From the NCBI GenBank assembly GCA_030429545.1, contig JAUIFF010000003.1:434001-498000 (forward strand): DNA of 64,000 nt. Direction: 5' to 3'. Source of the DNA: Polyangia bacterium (GTDB lineage: Bacteria; Myxococcota_A; Polyangia; Nannocystales; Nannocystaceae). Under the pieces are notes generated by a model, which had not been told where the DNA came from, made no database searches, and was given only the letters and a program-made list of their open reading frames with translations. Of this stretch, positions 15,494-26,170 are shown one piece after another. The position numbers and the translations under genes were made by a program. Position 1 is the stretch's first letter; each line of letters starts with the position of its first letter.

Positions 15494-16177
15494 ATGTCGG
15501 AATCACCACTCCGCTCCCAGCCCGCAGGTGAGGACACTCCCTCCCCGGCGCAGATGTTTGCTGCCGACCTCGCCCGCAGATTCGCAGAACAGGTCAGCCG
15601 CGCACTTAGCTTCGATCTCGACGGAACTCCGACCTCGCTTGCAGTTGTCGACCACTACCTCAAGACCGCGCGCAATGAAGCGCGACCGGCGATTTTGTCC
15701 CTCCTCGCCGGGGGTGCCGGGGCCTATTTCGGCGAGCTCATCCGCGATCACTTTGGCGCTTTTTGGATCGGCGACGATAAAGATCCCCGGCGCCTTCGCT
15801 TGCTGCTCGCCCCCCAGTTTGTCTACCTCGCCCCGGTCGATCTCGCCTACGAAGCCATCGTGGGCGGCCCACTCGCAGACGATGACCCGCGCCAGCCGCA
15901 GGGCGCCGGGCTCGACACAAGCTTTCACCTCCGCCAGCAAGCGCTCGATGATCAGATCTCGGACCACGAGTTTGTCCACGACATCCTGTCGCAGCTCCCC
16001 CCGTTACCCGCGGATCAGTTTCACAGCCTGACCGGACGATTTGAGACGCTCGAACTCATCATCAGTCGGCTCGCCCATCGTCTGCATACGCGCAACGAGC
16101 GTCCCCGACTCCTGACAATGCACGACTACCTCGAAGTGCTCGCTACTCCCGACCTCACTGCCGACCTCAAAAATTAG
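15494..16177 (+). CDS. Hypothetical protein, 227 residues
   Basis: Start ATG 15494 (MSESPLRSQPAG). The protein is soluble and rich in Leu, Asp and Arg, with segments such as VVDHYLKTARNEARPAILSLL and GAYFGELIRDHFGAFWIGDD. I recognise no family. It is divergent from the CpXC-HEAT gene with a 46-base gap, so the two may share a control region, and lies 104 bases before the TPR operon. Confidence 0.75.
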   Translation: MSESPLRSQPAGEDTPSPAQMFAADLARRFAEQVSRALSFDLDGTPTSLAVVDHYLKTARNEARPAILSLLAGGAGAYFGELIRDHFGAFWIGDDKDPRRLRLLLAPQFVYLAPVDLAYEAIVGGPLADDDPRQPQGAGLDTSFHLRQQALDDQISDHEFVHDILSQLPPLPADQFHSLTGRFETLELIISRLAHRLHTRNERPRLLTMHDYLEVLATPDLTADLKN

Positions 16178-16281
16178 TTGCGAACCCCGCACGGGCAGTT
16201 TCACACGACCCTCAGACATACGAGATCTCTACCGAAGTCGGTGCTCCGGTAACCGGCCGGGCAGTGTAGACTGCGCCTCTC

Positions 16282-19200
16282 ATGTCCGGCCCAGAAGACA
16301 TGCCCCTGCTCCAAATGTTGCAGGTGCTGTCGCGGACGCCCGTCCGCCAAAACCCACAGTTGCGTGCCGTGTTGGCGGTGACTTGTGGTCGGTGGTGTGC
16401 GGTCCGCAATGAAAACGAAGAGGCGACCCAGCTTCTCAACCACGCGCTCGAGTTGGTCTCGGACCTGCGTCCCGCGATGCGTTTGCTCTACCGAATTTAT
16501 CTGCGGCAGGGCGACATTCGCAACGCGGTCAAATACCTCGACCAAGAGATCCGTGCGACCCGGCACCCACGTGAAGCTGCGGCCCTGTACCGCGAACGCG
16601 GCAAACTCGTCGAACTCCACTTTGGCGATCGCACAGCCGCGATGCAGTGTTACCGGGCTGCCCTCAAGGCCACCCCCAAAGACCTCGCGGTGTTGCGTTC
16701 GGTCGAGGCCGTCGCGTTGTTGCAGGGCGACTACTACGAACTGATCAGCAACCTCGAAGCCCAGCTCGATGTGCTGCACGACCCGCAGGCGGTCGCCGGT
16801 GTGCTCCACGACCTCGCGTTGTTAGAGGCCCGTCACGGCGGCGATCTTCCACTCGCCGGCGACATGCTGCTCAGTGCCCTCGGTGCCGCCCGCAACCACC
16901 GGGTGTTGGCCGAAGACCTCGGCCGTTTGGCGACCAACACCCCCGACCCCGATCTTCAACTTCGGGCCTACGAACACGACGCCGAAACCCGCGAGCCGGG
17001 TGAACGGGCGATGCCCCTGGCCCGTGCGAGTCGTGTTCTACGTGAGTGTCGCGAACTTCCGGCGGCCGTCACCCTGCTCCACGCGGCAGCCCTCGACCAG
17101 CCGCAAAACCTCAGCCTGTGGCGCTCGCTCGAAGAACTCAGCATGTCGAGTGCCCGTTACGACATGGCTGTTGAGGCATGTGTGGGCCAGCTCAAACAGC
17201 TCGGCAGCCAGGATCGACACCTGCGCGCCGAACTGTTTTACCGGCTCGGCAAACTGGCGATGATCCGGCTCGACCGGGTGACCGAGGGTCTCGCCGCTAT
17301 GCGCAAGGCCCTGCATCTCAACCCCGAGCACGTTCCCGCACTCGAGGACACCAGTCGCTACCTGATCGCCAACCAGTCGTGGTCGCAGCTGCTCGAGCTG
17401 CTCAAGCTGCAGGCCGCGGCTGCCCACGAGTCGTCGCTACGCCCCGAACAACAGGCCCTGAGCCTGCTGCTCGCCGGTCAGGTGCTCGAGCAACACCTCG
17501 ACGAGCCCGACGGCGCACGCGACTTGTATCAGCAAGCACTCAAGCGCTGCCCGAGCTTTCGCCCGGCGTTTGACCGGCTCGAACGCCTGCTTCACCAACG
17601 CGACCGCCACACCGAACTGCGGGCGCTTTACCAGGACGAGCTCAAGACCGCCCAGGGGGCTCGCAAGGTCTTTGTCTTGGCACAGCTGGGGCAGTTGTAT
17701 GCGCAAGCATCCGACCCGCAAAAAGCTGTCAAAGTCCTCGTTACCCTGCTCAAGGAAAACCAGGACGACCTGGCGACCATCCAAAACCTCGCCCGCCTGC
17801 TGGCGCGTTCGGGTCGCAAGCCTGAGCTGCTCAAGCTGACCGAGCGCGAGGTTTCGCTGACCAAAAGCCCCCAGCGCAAGGCCAAGCTGCTCCATCGGGC
17901 AGCCGAACTCGCCCTCGAGATCGGCGAACGCGGGCGTGCGCTTGGCTACCTCGAAGAGGTCCTCGATGCAGTCCCCGACCACAGCCCGAGCCTGTTGCTG
18001 CTCGAACGTTGCCTGCGTGACGACGGCGACGAAACCCGGCTGTTTGAGTTGCTGCAGCAACGACTCACCCAGGCCCGCGACCGCGAGACCCGGCTTTCGC
18101 TGCGCCTCGAACTCGCCGGCATGTTGCGCAAACAGGCGCCTGACAAGGCCCTGACGGCACTCGACGACTTGTTGCGCGAGGACCCGCGCAACCTCCCGGC
18201 ACTGCACATGAGCGAACAGCTCGCGGCCGAGCTCGACCTTCCCCAGGTCCTCGCCGCCCGGATCGAGCAACACGCCTCGGCCCTGCGCAGCCCGCATTCA
18301 CGGGCCCTGCATCTTTACCGGGCGGCCCAGGTACAACGCCGCCAGCTCGGCGACCACACAGCGGCCACCAAAAACCTCGAGCGCGCCCTCGGGCTGTCGC
18401 CACAACTCGGGGTGTGCCGCACGATGCTGCTCGACCTGAGCCAACAAAGTGGCGACCACGAACGCTTTATGCGGGTTGCTCGCGAAGCTTTGGTGTGGGA
18501 ACGCGGGCCGACCGATCGCCGGGCCATTGCCCTGCAGCTGGCTGAACGGACACCCGATTCCCACCCCGCACTTCGCTACCTGACGGCTGCGGCCACCGCC
18601 CGCCCCGGCAACCTTGTCACCCAACGCAGGATTGTGCGGATCGCCCGGTTGCTGGCACGGCATAACGAAAATCGCACGGCCCTGCAGGGGATCGGCGACG
18701 AGCTACTTCGCAGCGGTAAAAAGTCGCTCGGCCGCAAGTTGTTGCGCAAGCAATATCCCCCGGAGGTGCTCGGCCTCCACTACCTCGCAGCCCAGGCTGC
18801 CGAGGCTTCGGGAGATGCCCACGCGGCGGCCAACGCCTACGAATCTCTGGTCGGTCCCTCGCCGGTCGGTGTACTTGCACGCAGGGGCCACGCCCGTGCC
18901 CTGGCCCTGAGGGCCCCGACCGCCCGCGAGCAGACAATCACCAAATCGCTGGCTGCTGCCAAAAAGCTCAGCGGGCCCGACAAGGCTGCATTGTTGACAC
19001 GTGCCGCCGAACTGCTGACCGCCCACGGCTCGGACTCGGCCGCCCGCGAACACCTCGATGCCGCGCTGAAAACCTGTCCGGAGTACCTCACAGCCTACCA
19101 CGTGAAGGCCCGGGTGCTCGCCCGCAGCAACACACCCGAGGCAACGGCCGAGGCAATTGCCACACTCGAGCAAATGGCCGGGCTGATGAAGACGCCCGAG

Positions 19201-21120
19201 CACCGGGTCGAGATTTTGTGCCAGGCCGGCCGCCTAGCGCTGCACACCGACGGTGTAAAAGATGCAAATACACTGGCCTGGAAGCTGTTTGCCGAGGCCC
19301 TCCAACTGGTGCCGACCTCCCGCCTGGCGTTTCACGGACTGTGGCAGACCTGTGCCCGGTTCGGCGGAGAAGGTGCACCTACACTTTCCTCGCAGCTGCT
19401 GCGCCGGGTAGAAGCCCTCGACAATGCTGGCCGGCTCAACAGTCGTGCGCTGCGGGCCATCGCCCGGGTCGGCCACCAAAGCGACGGCGCTAGCTGTGCC
19501 GCCGAAATCCTCGAGCACGGCCAGGCAATCGCCCGCAAAAACCCAATTCCCGAGGTCTCAAAGGCGGTCTCCGGCGACCCCGGGCTGCACCTCGACCTCG
19601 CCCGCGTCTACGCCGAACTCGAGCGCTGGCCGGATGTTGTGGCGGAACTCGAGCAGGGCCTCGAGTGCGAACCGTCGCGCGAACGCCAGGCCACGCTGCA
19701 CTACCTCGTGGCCGATGCACTCGCCCGCGTCAACAAACCAGAGCTGGCGATCTCCCACTATATTCGGGCCAGTGCCGGGGGTTACCACCCGCGCCACGCC
19801 CTGCGAGTTGCAGATACAATTGCTGCCAAACTCGGCAACCGGGCACTGCGTAAAAAAGTTCTCGAGCCGCTGCTCAAGATCGGGACCCGCGAAGACCGTG
19901 CCAACGGACTGCGCGCGCTGGCCGACATCGAACGCAAAAAACCCGTGCGGGCCGTCGCCGTGCTGCGGACCTACCTCAAGATCCGTCCGCGCGACACCGA
20001 TGCGATCTGCGAACTCGCCGGCCACCTACGCACCATCGAACGCGCCGAAGATGCCCGCGCGGTACTCAAGTTTGGCATCGCGGTCCACCGCATGGAGTTG
20101 CGTGACCGCGGCCTGCGGGGCCCAACCCCATCATCGGCCGGCGTCGTCGATGTCCGTTCACTGCACAGCTTGGTGCGGCTGTTCGCCGAGCTCGAGCAGG
20201 AGGACGGGCGCTACCTGGCCACCGCTGCCCTCGAGGTTGCGGCTCCGGAGTTGGTGGCCAAGGGCGAAGGTTGCGACGAGCTCATGCCCGAGCCGTGGAA
20301 TCTTCCGGAGGTGCCGGGCGACCACGCGATCAGCCTGCCGCTGAGCGACCTGCCGTGCCCGATTGGATTTGGCCTGCTCCGCGACGGCCTTCACGGCGCG
20401 CCACACCTACCCAGCGCACCGCCACCACCCCTCAAGTTGTCCTCGCGCCGACAGCTGCCACGCACCAGCAACACCGGGCGTGTGACGGCAGCACTGGCGG
20501 CCATGTTGGGCGTGCCAGCGCCGGCGATTTACCTCAATCCGCGCAGCGATCACGAGGTCATCGCCCACATCAACGAAGAACCTCTGCTGTTGATCGGTCG
20601 CAAACTCAACGCCAAGCCATTTACGGCCGCCGCACGCGATGCCATTGGGCGCGCGCTGGTGCGGGTGCAGTGCGGCGGCGATCACATCTACAAGCTCAAC
20701 GAGGCCCAACTTCTCGGGGTTATCGCGGGTATTGTCGGCAGCGTCGGGCTCGAACTCGGCGACAACCACCGTGTCGATCCGCGGATGTCTGAGAGCGTCT
20801 TGACGATGTTGGCCGAGTCGGGGGTGGCCGTCGACCTGGGCGAGGACATCGACCCAATCGAAGCGGCACTCCCCGAGCTCGACCCAGCCGCCCTGCGCCT
20901 GTCCCTCGAGGCACTTGAGGATCGGGTCGGGATTTTGTGTAGCGGCGATCCGCGAATCACCCTGGCCGCACTCAAACAATCTGGCCACCTAACTTCGACC
21001 CGTGCGCAGCTGTTGTTGCGCTACCTCGTCGGCGACGAACACCTCTCGATCCGGCGCTCACTCGGCTACCACATGGCCGAGGAACTCGACATCAGCGACG
21101 TTGAGGAGGTGATGACATGA
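16282..21120 (+). CDS. Giant TPR-repeat protein A
   Basis: The 1612-residue product consists mostly of tetratricopeptide-like helical repeats (about 1-1300), with repeated patterns such as AAALYRERGKLVELHFGDR and LRAELFYRLGKLAMIRLDR. TPR arrays act as protein-binding scaffolds. The last ~250 residues form a separate domain (from about RVTAALAAMLGVPAPAIYLN) that also occurs, diverged, at the end of the next gene. No signal peptide or membrane helix is seen, so it should be cytosolic. Its stop overlaps the next start as ATGA, implying coupling. Four TGYANNTRCA palindromes lie within it. No function can be assigned. Confidence 0.9.
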   Translation: MSGPEDMPLLQMLQVLSRTPVRQNPQLRAVLAVTCGRWCAVRNENEEATQLLNHALELVSDLRPAMRLLYRIYLRQGDIRNAVKYLDQEIRATRHPREAAALYRERGKLVELHFGDRTAAMQCYRAALKATPKDLAVLRSVEAVALLQGDYYELISNLEAQLDVLHDPQAVAGVLHDLALLEARHGGDLPLAGDMLLSALGAARNHRVLAEDLGRLATNTPDPDLQLRAYEHDAETREPGERAMPLARASRVLRECRELPAAVTLLHAAALDQPQNLSLWRSLEELSMSSARYDMAVEACVGQLKQLGSQDRHLRAELFYRLGKLAMIRLDRVTEGLAAMRKALHLNPEHVPALEDTSRYLIANQSWSQLLELLKLQAAAAHESSLRPEQQALSLLLAGQVLEQHLDEPDGARDLYQQALKRCPSFRPAFDRLERLLHQRDRHTELRALYQDELKTAQGARKVFVLAQLGQLYAQASDPQKAVKVLVTLLKENQDDLATIQNLARLLARSGRKPELLKLTEREVSLTKSPQRKAKLLHRAAELALEIGERGRALGYLEEVLDAVPDHSPSLLLLERCLRDDGDETRLFELLQQRLTQARDRETRLSLRLELAGMLRKQAPDKALTALDDLLREDPRNLPALHMSEQLAAELDLPQVLAARIEQHASALRSPHSRALHLYRAAQVQRRQLGDHTAATKNLERALGLSPQLGVCRTMLLDLSQQSGDHERFMRVAREALVWERGPTDRRAIALQLAERTPDSHPALRYLTAAATARPGNLVTQRRIVRIARLLARHNENRTALQGIGDELLRSGKKSLGRKLLRKQYPPEVLGLHYLAAQAAEASGDAHAAANAYESLVGPSPVGVLARRGHARALALRAPTAREQTITKSLAAAKKLSGPDKAALLTRAAELLTAHGSDSAAREHLDAALKTCPEYLTAYHVKARVLARSNTPEATAEAIATLEQMAGLMKTPEHRVEILCQAGRLALHTDGVKDANTLAWKLFAEALQLVPTSRLAFHGLWQTCARFGGEGAPTLSSQLLRRVEALDNAGRLNSRALRAIARVGHQSDGASCAAEILEHGQAIARKNPIPEVSKAVSGDPGLHLDLARVYAELERWPDVVAELEQGLECEPSRERQATLHYLVADALARVNKPELAISHYIRASAGGYHPRHALRVADTIAAKLGNRALRKKVLEPLLKIGTREDRANGLRALADIERKKPVRAVAVLRTYLKIRPRDTDAICELAGHLRTIERAEDARAVLKFGIAVHRMELRDRGLRGPTPSSAGVVDVRSLHSLVRLFAELEQEDGRYLATAALEVAAPELVAKGEGCDELMPEPWNLPEVPGDHAISLPLSDLPCPIGFGLLRDGLHGAPHLPSAPPPPLKLSSRRQLPRTSNTGRVTAALAAMLGVPAPAIYLNPRSDHEVIAHINEEPLLLIGRKLNAKPFTAAARDAIGRALVRVQCGGDHIYKLNEAQLLGVIAGIVGSVGLELGDNHRVDPRMSESVLTMLAESGVAVDLGEDIDPIEAALPELDPAALRLSLEALEDRVGILCSGDPRITLAALKQSGHLTSTRAQLLLRYLVGDEHLSIRRSLGYHMAEELDISDVEEVMT

Positions 21121-24100
21121 CCGACCTCCAGCTTCCCCCAATCGCCCCCATTCTCGATGGAGAGGAGCGCGGACCGGCCAACGGTGTCGACGAACTCGGA
21201 CGCCCGTTTGACTTCGACGACATCTTTCCCGAGGCCCGCGGCCCCCACGAACTCGACCCGCCCGAGAGCGTGCTCGACGTCCCGCCAACCCTGTGGCCAA
21301 TCGAACTGCCGATGCAGACCAAGGTGTTGGAGCGCAGCGATCGTGAGGACGACCCCAAGCCGCTTCGCCACCTCGTCACGCTGTTGCGCGACGAGAGCAA
21401 GCACGTCAAAAACGATGGGCTTCGCCGGGTCCTGCTCGGCGAGTCCGGACGGATGCTTGTCCAACTATTCGACGAGGCCCAAGCCGGCGATGTCGCCCTG
21501 CGCGAGGCCAACTGTGCCGGCACCAAGGCCGCCTTCGCCCTCACCCGGGCAATCGAAGAGGACCTGCACAAGCGGCTGGCGGACCTCGCCAGCGAAGCCA
21601 ACAACCGCACCCTCGGCGCCGCCGAAAGAGCCGCGGCCTGGATCGAACACGGCCTGTTGTGTGAGCAGCGACTCGCGGACATCAAGCGGGCATTCGAGAG
21701 CTACAAGTCGGCACTGGCCTATGCCCCGACCCACCCGATCGCCAACGAACTGGCCACCGGCGCCGCACTGTTGATGGGCCGGAAAACCGACGCACGAAAG
21801 TTGCTCGAGCAAGCAATCCGTCGGCGCGCACCCGCCAACCTCACGGCTGCGCTGTTGGTCGACCTCGCCGAGATCACTGACGACGCCAAACAACGCCGGG
21901 CCCACCTGCAGCGTGCCCACGACCTCGCACCGACCCAGGAGACCGCGTTGCGCCGGCTCATCCGGGAAGTCCGGATCGCCGAAGAACCCAAAACCCTGGC
22001 CCTGCTCTACCGCAAACTCGCGACCCTGGCCAAAGACCCGATCTCGGTCAGCAATGCCCTGCTCGCCGGCTTGACCGCACTTTCCGACCTCACCGGCGAC
22101 GCCCAAAAACAGGTTTCCGAGCTGACCGACCAGTTCATCGTCGAACTCGCCACCTGGATTTCGCGCCACCCCGACGAGGCCAGTGCCCGCGGTCCGTTGA
22201 GCGAGCTCGTCGGCTATCTCGAACGCCAGGGCAGCGAGAACCTGACAAAAGAACGTCAGGACATGTACCTCGGGGCACTTGAGCAACTCGCCCCGCTGCT
22301 CGAAGATCGCCGCGAGCAGGCGCTGTTGCGCGAGCAACTCGCTCGCCTGTTGTGGCGCCGGATCCATCCGGAGATCCGCACCGACAAACTCGACTTTTCC
22401 ACCCCCCGCGGCCCGCTGTCACCCGAAGAGCTCGAGACCTACGACGCCCTCATCGACAACCTCCGGCGCAGCCGCGAGTACCTCCCCGAACGTCGCTGGT
22501 TGTGGGAAACACTTGCAGCTGCACTTTTTGAACGGGGCGAAACCACCGGGCTCATCCAGCACCTCGAGCATTGGGCCACGGCCCAGCCCCCCGGTGCCGC
22601 CCGGGCCGAAGTGCTGCTGTACCTCGGCCAGGCCAACGAACGGGTGTTGGCCGACTATCCACGCGCCGCCGAAATCTACGAGCTCGCCGTGGCTGAGGAG
22701 CCGCGAAACCCCGATGGCCTGCGGGCCCTCGGCAAGGTCTACGGACGGATGGGCCGCTGGAGTGATGCCGTGGGCACATTGCAGCGCCAGGTCACCGAGA
22801 CCACCGACAGCTCTGAACGCCTGACGCTGTTGCGGCAGCTGGCGACCATGGCAGAGCACAAGCTCGCCGACCTCGACCTCGCAATCGCCACCCTGCGCGA
22901 AGTTGCCGACCTCGACGGCTCGGACATCCGGTCGCTGTACCAACTCGCCGACCTGTGCCAGGCCCACGACCGTCCGCGAATACTTGTTTACACACTCAAA
23001 ATGTTGGTCGACCGGCTCGACGACGATGTCGCCCGCACGGCCGTGCTGGCGCGCCTCGGCGAGACCCAACTCGCGGCAGGGCAAACCCCCGACGCCATCA
23101 AGTCGCTCGAGACAGCATTGACCCTGAGCCCGGGTTACACCCCAGCCCTGCAACTACTCACCAAGCTCTACCGCCAAAACTCCGACTTCGAATCGCTGCT
23201 GGCCCTGCAAACCCCCAAGGTCGATCCGGTCAGCGACCCCGCCCTGCTGGCGCTCAAGTCCGGTCGGGTGTGTTTTGAAGAGATCGGCGACATCGACCGC
23301 GGCATCGAATACCTGACCCAGAGCTACGAGCTAAACCCTGACCTGTTGCCGGCCCGCGAAATCCTGCTGCAGTTGTTGCAGGCCAACGGCAAGATCGGCG
23401 ACGCCTACGACCTCCTGCGGGCCCAAGACGCGCCCGAGACCCCGGCGTTGCAGGCCGACAATCACTACCGTTTGGGCCTGTTGGCCGAGGCCCTGTCGCG
23501 CCAGGAAGACAAGGACAAAAACCTCAATCGTGCCCTCCAGCACTACCGGGCAACGCTCGAGCTGCAGCCCAAACACGGCCTGGCGTTTGAGCGGGCGCGG
23601 ATGTTGTTGGTCCGCTACCACGATGTCGACAACCTGGTGCGCCTGCTGGAAAACGGCCTGCAACACCTCGAAGGTGCGTCGCGGCTTCCGTTGCTTGTAC
23701 AACTTGGTCGCCTGCACATGACCAGGCTTCCCGAACAGTTCGAGCAGGCCCGCCGCGCCTACGAGCGCGCCCTCGAAGTTGCCCCCCGCGACGGTATTTT
23801 GCGTCGCGAATACGAAAACCTGCTGCGCCAGGTCGACGACCAAAAAAACCTCCCGGCCCAACGCCTGGCCCTTGCAGGGATCAGCGAAGATACCCACTAC
23901 AAAGCCACCTTGCTGGTCGAGTCGGCCGAGTCCCTGCTGACTTCGGGGGCCAATCGCGAGGACCGCGAGTTTGCGGCAAATGCCATTTTGGGCGCCCTGC
24001 GTGAGGACCCGGGCAACCCCTACGCGGTCCGCCAGCTCGAGGGTTTGCTCAGTGACCCCAACAGCCCGCTGACCATGACCGATGCCGTCGGCGCCCGGGC

Positions 24101-26165
24101 AGTGCGTGCCCAGTCGGACGCCGAACGGGCCATCTTTTACCTCGAAAGCGCCGAACTGCTCGAGTGGTCAGGTGCACACAACGAGGCCCAACGCGCCTAC
24201 AAGGCTGCTTTGCGGGCGATCCCTGGGTTGGCGCCGGCAGAGGATGGACTGCGGCGTTTGGCGACCGGTCGACGGCGTGAAACCAGCGGGGCGAAGTCGA
24301 AGACCAAGGCGGTCAGTGTACACACACTTATGGCCGAGGCCCGTGAAGCGGCGGTGGTTGCTGGGAACTCGGGCAATGCCGCCGACGCCGAACATGCCCT
24401 GACCCTGCTCGGGCAAATTCTCGGCCGCGACCCCCACTACCGCGACGCCATCGGCCTGACCCGTGCACTCGTCAAACAGCTCTCCGACCCCAAACCCGCA
24501 CTCAACTTGCTGAGCACCGTCTTTGGTCGGATCACCGAAACCAGCCTGCGCTACGAGCTCGGGGTGTTTTTGGGTGAACAAACCGAGGATCACGCAGCTG
24601 CCGTGGCCTATTTTCAGGTCGCCTGTGAAGCCAGGCCCGACGGTCGCTCGGCCCTGCGTGGGGTCGTGCGTTGCTACCAGCGGATGGGCGACGAACAAAA
24701 ACTTGCAGATGCAATGGAGCGACTGGTCGAGCTCTACGATCCGAGCGAGCCCTCGGCCGTCGACCTGCGCCTGAGCCTCGCCGACCAACTCAGCCAAAAG
24801 CCCGAAACCCTGGCCCGTGCCCTCGAACACACGCGGGTTGTGTTGGAAGCCCGCGGCGATGACCCACGGGCCCTGCAACTCATGATCGGCCTGTACGAGC
24901 GGATGCAAAAGCCGGTCGAAGCTGCCGCGACGTTGGAGCGCCTCATCCTCCGCGAGCGGGCCCCCGAACGTCTGCACCAGTACCATATGCGCCGGGCCCG
25001 ACTGCTCGGCGACCTTCCGGAGTACCAAGAACAGGCCCTCGAAGCGGTCGAGCGCGCGGCCCAACTTCGACCCAGCGATCGCAACACCGTCCTGTTGCTC
25101 ACCCGCATGCTCGACCGGGCCGGTCAGACAGGTCGGGTCGCCTCCTATCTCGACCCGATTCGGGCGGCACTGTTCCAGAGCTTTGCCCAACAAAACGTGC
25201 TCAACGATCTGCGGCTGCTCGCCGACATTTCCCGCAACTCCCGGCCCGAGTTGTCGAAACTCGCTGAGCGCCTGACCTACGACATCCAGCCCGAGTCGGG
25301 CACACCACCGCCGCTGCCGTCGAGCGGTCCGGCGACGGTTGCCGGCCTGCAACGGGTGTTGGGCACTGCGAGTTTGCGTGACCAGCTACTGAGCCCGGCC
25401 GAGCCGGCGGATGTCAGCGACCTTATCGGCATTGTCGAAGCAACGATGGACAGGCTACACCCACAGTTTGGTGGGTTGCGGGCCAGTGACCTCGTGCAGT
25501 TGCCGACCAGTGTCGACCCGACCGAGCTCGGGCCCAAACTCGGCGAGTGGGGCACCCTGCTGGGACTCCACGATTTCACCCTGGCTGCGTGTAATACCAA
25601 CAATACCGTGGCGATTATGGAGGATAGCCACGGGGCCACGCTGCGCCTCGGAATCAACCTGTGGTACCGCGGCGATGGCCGGGCCTGGCGTGGGTTGGCA
25701 GCTGTCGGCCTGGCCCGTCGGGCCCTCGGCGGTTCACTTGTACGTGCACTCAATGCCGACGAGCTCGACCTCACAATCGCGGCGTGTTTTGAGGTGGCGA
25801 AGGTGTTCAACCCGATCACCGCCGACCCAGACTCCCAGCGACTTCAGGACCTCAGTGGATTGTTGGTCAAGCAACTATCCCGCCGTCAACGGCGGGCCCT
25901 GGGTCGTGTCTGCCAGGGCCTGGCCTCGACCAACTTTGAGCAGGGAGGCACCGCACGGGCAACCCTGGTCACCGACCTGCAGATGGCTGTTTTGCTGTCG
26001 GGAGACATCGGCGGCTGCTTGAGCGCGGCGTGCCTGCTCGACGGGTTTGCCAACGGCCCGGTTGTGGAGCGCCTCGCCCTCAGCCGCTCGGCCCAGGCCC
26101 TGCTGCTGTTTTTGGTCAGCGACCACTACTTCGAGCTGCGCGAAGTCGTGGCCACCACCAAGTAG
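21117..26165 (+). CDS. Giant TPR-repeat protein B, paralogue of A
   Basis: The 1682-residue product has the same plan as its upstream neighbour: a non-repetitive start (about 1-100), a long TPR solenoid (about 150-1350; for example LLYLGQANERVLADYPRAAE), and a C-terminal domain of ~280 residues. That domain shares local features with protein A: RRALGGSLVRAL beside ARDAIGRALVRV, MAVLLSGDIGGCLSA beside VGILCSGDPRITLAA, and QALLLFLVSDHYF beside QLLLRYLVGDEHL. The pair therefore looks like an ancient tandem duplication whose products may work together. No catalytic motif is evident. The GNAT gene follows after 5 bases. Palindromes lie at 22514, 24704 and 25739. Confidence 0.9.
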   Translation: MTDLQLPPIAPILDGEERGPANGVDELGRPFDFDDIFPEARGPHELDPPESVLDVPPTLWPIELPMQTKVLERSDREDDPKPLRHLVTLLRDESKHVKNDGLRRVLLGESGRMLVQLFDEAQAGDVALREANCAGTKAAFALTRAIEEDLHKRLADLASEANNRTLGAAERAAAWIEHGLLCEQRLADIKRAFESYKSALAYAPTHPIANELATGAALLMGRKTDARKLLEQAIRRRAPANLTAALLVDLAEITDDAKQRRAHLQRAHDLAPTQETALRRLIREVRIAEEPKTLALLYRKLATLAKDPISVSNALLAGLTALSDLTGDAQKQVSELTDQFIVELATWISRHPDEASARGPLSELVGYLERQGSENLTKERQDMYLGALEQLAPLLEDRREQALLREQLARLLWRRIHPEIRTDKLDFSTPRGPLSPEELETYDALIDNLRRSREYLPERRWLWETLAAALFERGETTGLIQHLEHWATAQPPGAARAEVLLYLGQANERVLADYPRAAEIYELAVAEEPRNPDGLRALGKVYGRMGRWSDAVGTLQRQVTETTDSSERLTLLRQLATMAEHKLADLDLAIATLREVADLDGSDIRSLYQLADLCQAHDRPRILVYTLKMLVDRLDDDVARTAVLARLGETQLAAGQTPDAIKSLETALTLSPGYTPALQLLTKLYRQNSDFESLLALQTPKVDPVSDPALLALKSGRVCFEEIGDIDRGIEYLTQSYELNPDLLPAREILLQLLQANGKIGDAYDLLRAQDAPETPALQADNHYRLGLLAEALSRQEDKDKNLNRALQHYRATLELQPKHGLAFERARMLLVRYHDVDNLVRLLENGLQHLEGASRLPLLVQLGRLHMTRLPEQFEQARRAYERALEVAPRDGILRREYENLLRQVDDQKNLPAQRLALAGISEDTHYKATLLVESAESLLTSGANREDREFAANAILGALREDPGNPYAVRQLEGLLSDPNSPLTMTDAVGARAVRAQSDAERAIFYLESAELLEWSGAHNEAQRAYKAALRAIPGLAPAEDGLRRLATGRRRETSGAKSKTKAVSVHTLMAEAREAAVVAGNSGNAADAEHALTLLGQILGRDPHYRDAIGLTRALVKQLSDPKPALNLLSTVFGRITETSLRYELGVFLGEQTEDHAAAVAYFQVACEARPDGRSALRGVVRCYQRMGDEQKLADAMERLVELYDPSEPSAVDLRLSLADQLSQKPETLARALEHTRVVLEARGDDPRALQLMIGLYERMQKPVEAAATLERLILRERAPERLHQYHMRRARLLGDLPEYQEQALEAVERAAQLRPSDRNTVLLLTRMLDRAGQTGRVASYLDPIRAALFQSFAQQNVLNDLRLLADISRNSRPELSKLAERLTYDIQPESGTPPPLPSSGPATVAGLQRVLGTASLRDQLLSPAEPADVSDLIGIVEATMDRLHPQFGGLRASDLVQLPTSVDPTELGPKLGEWGTLLGLHDFTLAACNTNNTVAIMEDSHGATLRLGINLWYRGDGRAWRGLAAVGLARRALGGSLVRALNADELDLTIAACFEVAKVFNPITADPDSQRLQDLSGLLVKQLSRRQRRALGRVCQGLASTNFEQGGTARATLVTDLQMAVLLSGDIGGCLSAACLLDGFANGPVVERLALSRSAQALLLFLVSDHYFELREVVATTK

Positions 26166-26170
26166 GTTTT

